The notes under the pieces are model-generated. The model searched no databases and was not told the origin of the DNA. It saw nothing but the letters and a program-made list of their open reading frames with translations. 9,087 bases of DNA from Halovenus sp. (GTDB taxonomy: Archaea; Halobacteriota; Halobacteria; Halobacteriales; Haloarculaceae): assembly GCA_003551945.1 (NCBI GenBank), contig PUNZ01000225.1:1-9087 (forward strand), given 5' to 3'. Positions 6,074 to 9,087 of this stretch are shown one piece after another (the stretch's first letter is position 1; every line of letters begins with the position of its first letter). The position numbers and the translations under genes are program-made.

Positions 6074-6492
6074 TGACGACTCCCGACCGCATTGTCTTTG
6101 ACGCCGAGCCGCTGATCGCTCACGCGGATGATGAACCGGGCAGCGACGTAGTCGAGGAATATCTTGACGCAGTTGCCGTTGCAGAGGCAACCGGCTACGC
6201 CAGTTATGTGAACCTCTCTGAGTTTCGGTACACCATCGCCCGGAAATACGATCGGGCTACCGCCGACGAGTATCTCGACTGGCTCCGTGACCTCGGGATC
6301 CAACCAGTCGATGTTCACGAAGCTTGGGCGGCAGCTTCCGAGTACGTCCTCACGTACAACCCGGCGCTCGGTGATTCGTTTGCGCTGGCGACAGCTGAGC
6401 ATCTCGAAGCAACGCTTTTAATCGGCGGCGATGACGACTACGACGGGATTAGTGACGTCCCGATAGAGCGATTTCGCGATGGGTCGGCGTGA
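6073..6492 (+). CDS. PIN-domain RNase toxin (VapC-like, module 3)
   Basis: A 139-residue PIN protein: RIVFDAEPLIAHADDEPGSD with D10, NLSEFRYTIARKY with E50, NPALGDSFALATAEH with D101, and IGGDDDYD with D120-122. This is a full set of acidic metal-binding positions. The FDAEPLIAH start and GDSFALATAE core resemble archaeal PIN proteins paired with AbrB-type antitoxins. It is probably a metal-dependent ribonuclease; the target RNA cannot be read from sequence. It is translated from ATG 6073, coupled to the antitoxin by a one-base overlap. It shares little with the PIN proteins of modules 1 and 2, so the three modules are separate acquisitions rather than copies. Confidence 0.9.
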   Translation: MTTPDRIVFDAEPLIAHADDEPGSDVVEEYLDAVAVAEATGYASYVNLSEFRYTIARKYDRATADEYLDWLRDLGIQPVDVHEAWAAASEYVLTYNPALGDSFALATAEHLEATLLIGGDDDYDGISDVPIERFRDGSA

Positions 6493-6526
6493 GATCTTTG
6501 CAGATACTGTTCTTGCTGGGAATGGC

Positions 6527-6649
6527 ATCGAGAACGAAAGCGAACGCACTCTCGAAAATGCGTTCATCAACTGGGTAAACCGTTCCGTTGCTTCTTCACA
6601 AAAGGAAACAAGAAGATTGTCTCGCTTTTCTTTGGTGATGTCTCCCCGA
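6527..6649 (-). pseudogene. Fragment of a second VapC (paralogue of module 1 toxin), frameshifted
   Basis: About 123 bases match 3383-3513, the middle of the module 1 PIN gene (roughly residues 51-95). A 7-base deletion relative to that gene (ATGACCG missing after CAACTGGG, at about 6575) breaks the frame. There is no start or active-site end. The fragment stops exactly at the stop codon of the HepT-like gene, so the junction must be a recombination scar. Confidence 0.85.
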
Positions 6650-6991
6650 TTATTTTGTGAGGTCTTCCTGAACTGCCTTGACCTGCGGAATCAACGTCGG
6701 AATTTCTTCTTGGATAGTCATCCAAACAATGCGCAGTTCGATTGTCGCGTATCCGTGAATGAGTTTGTCACGCATCCCTGCCATTTCCGACCATGGGATT
6801 TCACTGTATTTGTCGTATATCTCATTGGGGACATTTTTTGCAGCCTCACCGATAACCTCGAAATTGCGGAGCACAGCGTCGACAGTCTTCTGGTCACTGG
6901 CGAAGTCCTCGTAATCCATTCCTCTCGTGTATTGTTCGATTTTCTGACCAGCATCGATGATATCGTTGAGGTACTCGAGTAGTTCCGTCAT
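6650..6991 (-). CDS. hepT: HepT-like HEPN-domain RNase toxin (DUF86)
   Basis: A 113-residue all-helical protein starting MTELLEYLNDIIDAGQKIEQYT. It carries the RX4HXY motif of HepT toxins, R74-DKLI-H79-G-Y81, preceded by PWSEMAGMRDK, which is highly typical of this family. HepT proteins are ribonucleases. In characterised pairs the MntA nucleotidyltransferase silences them by attaching AMP to the motif tyrosine (here Y81). No MntA-like gene is present upstream or downstream in the window, and the divergent neighbour is a Fic AMP-transferase. ATG 6991 gives the usual family length. An in-frame ATG at 7063 would add 24 residues (DSNSHQDCLVYGRVSVQQHS...) that do not look like the family, but it lies closer to an AT-rich promoter-like stretch, so the start is not certain. 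A second 3' end of this gene lies at 8879-9078. Confidence 0.88.
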   Translation of the reverse strand: MTELLEYLNDIIDAGQKIEQYTRGMDYEDFASDQKTVDAVLRNFEVIGEAAKNVPNEIYDKYSEIPWSEMAGMRDKLIHGYATIELRIVWMTIQEEIPTLIPQVKAVQEDLTK

Positions 6992-7161
6992 ACACGGCCA
7001 CGAGTGTTGCTGTACGGAGACGCGTCCGTAAACTAGACAGTCTTGGTGTGAGTTTGAATCCATCACTCTTAGTAAACCATTCTCTGAATTACTTTCACTA
7101 ATATATCTTTGTTAAAGATATCTCCGAAAATATTTACCAACAAGGGCTTAATCAAAGTACA
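6992..7161. promoter_or_regulatory. Divergent hepT/fic intergenic region with a perfect palindrome
   Basis: The two genes are head to head. A perfect inverted repeat ATATCTTT-GTT-AAAGATAT lies at 7103-7121. A TATA-like AATATTTA (7129-7136) lies about 27-33 bases before the fic ATG 7162, consistent with a leaderless fic transcript. For the minus strand, an AT-rich box overlaps the palindrome near 7107-7099. A regulator bound to the palindrome could control both promoters. The Fic protein itself carries a winged-helix-like C-terminus and is a candidate. Confidence 0.5.
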
Positions 7162-8382
7162 ATGAAACGAGGGTACGATTTACCGTCGGATGCTCCGGGG
7201 GCCTATCTGCCAGTAAGGGCTGACCGAAACGTCCCGTTTGGCAAGTTCTACAAACCCGACAATCTTCCTCCGGAGTTACCGCTCTCAGACGAGACAATAC
7301 AGCTCGTCGAAGGAACCATGCACGCACTCGGCCGATTGGACGGATTCAGGGGACGCGTGGAAGATGCCGAAACCGTCTTCAAACCTCTGCTCTACAAGGA
7401 GGCAGAGCAGTCCTCGCAAATCGAGGGCACGCAGGTGACAACGACCGACATCTATCGGGCGACCGCCGGCGGCGACACCTCTGCACGCAGTCGAGACGTA
7501 CGGGAGGCGATGAACTACGTCGAGACCCTCCAAGCAGCGAGCCAGCAACTACTCGAGCGTGGTCGCTCACGGGAGAACATCACACTTGAACTCCTGCTGG
7601 GACTTCACAGTACTGTCATGGAGACCGGAGAAACCGACGGGGAAGATCCACTACCCGGCGAGTTTCGACCCAACTACGCTTGGATTGAGGAATCGAGCGA
7701 ACCGTGGCAACAATCCGTTCGCTTCGTGCCGCCTAAAGCCGAGATGGTCGACTCGCTGATGGAGTCACTGCTCTCCTACGTGCAGTCCCCATCTCACTTC
7801 CCAGATATTGTCGACGTTGCGCTCGTTCATTACCAGATTGAGACAATTCACCCATTCAAAGATGGAAACGGCCGCATTGGGCGACTCTTGGCGATTCTCA
7901 TGCTCGTTGCTTGCGACGCCCTCACGAAGCCGCTGTTCCATATGAGTGCTTACATCAAAACGAACCGCGAGGAGTACACCGATCGACTGCTCGCAGTCAG
8001 CGAAGAGGGAGAGTGGGAGGAATGGATTCAGTTTTTCGTGTCCGGAATGCGTGATCAAGCCGAGGAGGTGCTTGGTCGGGCCCAACTCCTGCTTGACCAG
8101 TACGAAACGTATCGAAAGACGTACCAGACCGCACCGGAGTCAGTGCAGCGACTTATCCCCGTGCTGTTCGAGCAGCCCTATCTCACCGTCCCGATGACTG
8201 CCGAACGAATCGACATGTCGTACCCGGCCGCAAACAACGCTGTTGACCGACTCGTTGAAGACGGTGTGCTACTGCAGGTCGAACAACGAGAACGAAATCG
8301 AGAGTTCGTTGCCACTGACGTGATGGCAATCGTCGAGCGAGATGCTGACAGACTGCCGTCGCCAGCTGAGGTATTACAGTGA
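7162..8382 (+). CDS. Fic-family AMP-transferase with N-terminal inhibitory motif and C-terminal winged helix
   Basis: A complete 406-residue protein. Residues about 35-95 form a Fic N-terminal domain carrying the self-inhibitory motif SSQIEGTQ (84-91) with the inhibitory glutamate E88, placing it in the class II (N-terminal inhibition) group. The catalytic Fic motif HPFKDGNGRIGR is at 230-241 with H230, the phosphate-binding loop and R241 intact. Residues about 340-395 (VPMTAERIDMSYPAANNAVDRLVEDGVLL) look like a winged helix-turn-helix. Fic enzymes move AMP, or rarely other groups, from a nucleotide onto a hydroxyl of a target protein. The target here is unknown. The gene is divergent from hepT, whose family is controlled by AMP addition, and is bracketed by two copies of the hepT 3' end. 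ATG 7162 follows a TATA-like box at the right distance. It ends with TGA at 8380-8382. Confidence 0.93.
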   Translation: MKRGYDLPSDAPGAYLPVRADRNVPFGKFYKPDNLPPELPLSDETIQLVEGTMHALGRLDGFRGRVEDAETVFKPLLYKEAEQSSQIEGTQVTTTDIYRATAGGDTSARSRDVREAMNYVETLQAASQQLLERGRSRENITLELLLGLHSTVMETGETDGEDPLPGEFRPNYAWIEESSEPWQQSVRFVPPKAEMVDSLMESLLSYVQSPSHFPDIVDVALVHYQIETIHPFKDGNGRIGRLLAILMLVACDALTKPLFHMSAYIKTNREEYTDRLLAVSEEGEWEEWIQFFVSGMRDQAEEVLGRAQLLLDQYETYRKTYQTAPESVQRLIPVLFEQPYLTVPMTAERIDMSYPAANNAVDRLVEDGVLLQVEQRERNREFVATDVMAIVERDADRLPSPAEVLQ

Positions 8383-8477
8383 ACTCCGGACAATTCTCCA
8401 GTCGCGTGCTGAGCAAGCCTTCGTCGATGGTGCCTGTGAGCAGTCGGCAATTGCAAAGACTGCAGCTATCGCTGCTC
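8383..8477. other. Short spacer between fic and repeat B
   Basis: One frame reads SELRTILQSRAEQAFVDGAC through to repeat B and looks protein-like, but it has no start of its own apart from codons inside fic. It could be a scrap of another gene. Nothing firm is supported. Confidence 0.3.
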
Positions 8478-8607
8478 AGGGCGTGGTTGGGTTGGAGTTC
8501 GTCTGGTGCTATTGTAAATCTGGTTGCAGACACACCATCGTTTTTGACAATTCCCTCGGCCTTTCCGGGTACACTGTGTCGAATGTTCGAGCCGGGTGGA
8601 AGCCATT
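8478..8607 (+). repeat. Repeat B, copy 4
   Basis: A 130-base segment closely matching 5509-5644, from AGGGCGTGGTT to GGAAGCCATT, lacking the 6-base insertion of copy 3. It ends exactly where a TnpB N-terminal fragment on the minus strand begins. Confidence 0.8.
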
Positions 8608-8859
8608 GATAGCTTGTGCGGCTTGGTGGGTGGCGAGAATTGCGTGCTGACTACCGAGTTCGGTGTGTTCGCGCACGTCGTCGTAGGCGAGAGGTTGTAC
8701 GTCGCTCTTGGTGTTGCACTTGCCCCACGCCATGTCCGTGGCGGTTTGGCAACCACGCTTCCACTCAGAGATGGTTTTCTCAAGCAACTTGCGTTGCTCG
8801 TCATCTACCGAGAGGCGAGTGATTGCTGGATTCGTGCGGGTGGATGTCTGTGGCTTGTG
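8608..8859 (-). pseudogene. tnpB: TnpB (IS200/IS605, IS1341-type) N-terminal remnant
   Basis: The minus-strand reading is TNPAITRLSVDDEQRKLLEK, then TISEWKRGCQTATDMAWGKC and LAYDDVREHTELGSQHAILA-THQAAQAI. This is the N-terminal domain of a common haloarchaeal TnpB subfamily. There is no start codon in frame before an upstream TAA at 8862-8860. At 8608 the frame leaves TnpB and runs into antisense repeat B, ending at a TAG at 8511-8509. Only about 80 residues of the gene remain. This subfamily differs from the zinc-ribbon remnant at 5219-5551, so two different elements have decayed here. Confidence 0.85.
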
Positions 8860-8878
8860 TTAACCAACGAACCGGGGG

Positions 8879-9087
8879 TTATTCTGTGAGATCTTCCCGA
8901 ACTGTCTTTATCAGCGGAACCAACGTAGGAATTTCTTCTTGGATAGTCATCCAAACAATGCGCAGTTCGATTGTCGCGTATCCATGAATGAGTTTGTCAC
9001 GCATCCCTGCCATTTCCGACCATGGGATTTCACTGTATTTGTCGTATATCTCATTAGGGACATTTTTTGCAGCCTCACACGTAGACA
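8879..9087 (-). CDS. hepT: Second HepT-like gene, 3' part only (runs off the window)
   Basis: From 8879 to 9078 this aligns without gaps to 6650-6849, the C-terminal ~65 residues of the HepT-like gene, including the RX4HXY motif. By my count it has 11 differences in 200 bases, nine of them in the last 45 bases of the gene. The two others, at 8992 and 9054, are synonymous (His and Pro codons). The C-terminus changes from IPQVKAVQEDLTK to VPLIKTVREDLTE. Similarity stops at 9079, where the sequence switches to ACGTAGACA. The frame remains open to the window edge, so whether this is an intact gene with a different N-terminal half or a truncated copy cannot be decided here. Confidence 0.75.
   Translation of the reverse strand, partial: STCEAAKNVPNEIYDKYSEIPWSEMAGMRDKLIHGYATIELRIVWMTIQEEIPTLVPLIKTVREDLTE

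Noticed and set aside
6992..7063. Longer HepT start at ATG 7063 (or GTG 7066)
   Set aside because: The added residues do not resemble HepT proteins. It is kept as an alternative because a promoter-like AT stretch lies closer to it.
8342..8650. 102-residue plus-strand frame overlapping the fic end and repeat B
   Set aside because: Starts inside fic in another frame and continues into repeat DNA. Part looks protein-like but cannot be supported as a gene.

Overview
This window looks like a haloarchaeal (class Halobacteria) accessory region. The encoded proteins are strongly acidic. Start codons sit about 25-35 bases downstream of TATA-like boxes, as in leaderless archaeal transcripts. The IS200/IS605-type TnpB remnants and their hairpin end resemble those common in halophilic archaea. 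I cannot assign a genus. The epimerase and ABC genes fit a cell-surface glycan or glycosylation neighbourhood.

Left part (1-2747): the 3' end of an NAD-dependent sugar epimerase, a 414-base gap, then a complete 599-residue ABC exporter with fused membrane and ATPase domains (948-2747). From about 2712 the sequence becomes a patchwork of duplicated noncoding modules, toxin-antitoxin (TA) genes and broken transposon genes.

Mosaic part (2712-9087): a ~0.35-0.4 kb module (repeat A), which includes the last codons of the ABC gene, recurs at 3930-4320. The two copies bracket a VapB-like/VapC PIN pair (3231-3853, minus). A second pair, UPF0175-like antitoxin and DUF3368-like PIN protein (4371-5189, minus), follows and abuts a TnpB C-terminal remnant (5219-5551). 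A second repeat (B, ~130 bases) occurs in two near-full copies, one decayed copy and one stub. After the IS605-like right-end hairpin comes an AbrB-type antitoxin with a PIN toxin (5771-6492, plus), then a frameshifted fragment of a VapC paralogue, then a HepT-like HEPN toxin (6650-6991, minus). HepT is divergent from a complete Fic-family AMP-transferase with an inhibitory motif (7162-8382, plus). Downstream lie repeat B, an N-terminal fragment of a different TnpB family, and a second HepT 3' end running off the window.

How it fits together: the right two thirds is a TA-rich island assembled by repeated recombination between short duplicated modules and decayed IS elements. The three PIN modules look intact with cognate antitoxins. 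HepT has no MntA nucleotidyltransferase antitoxin in the window; its divergent neighbour is instead another type of AMP-transferase (Fic). Fic is bracketed by two direct copies of the HepT 3' end. This HepT/Fic/HepT arrangement is the most interesting candidate for an undescribed system.
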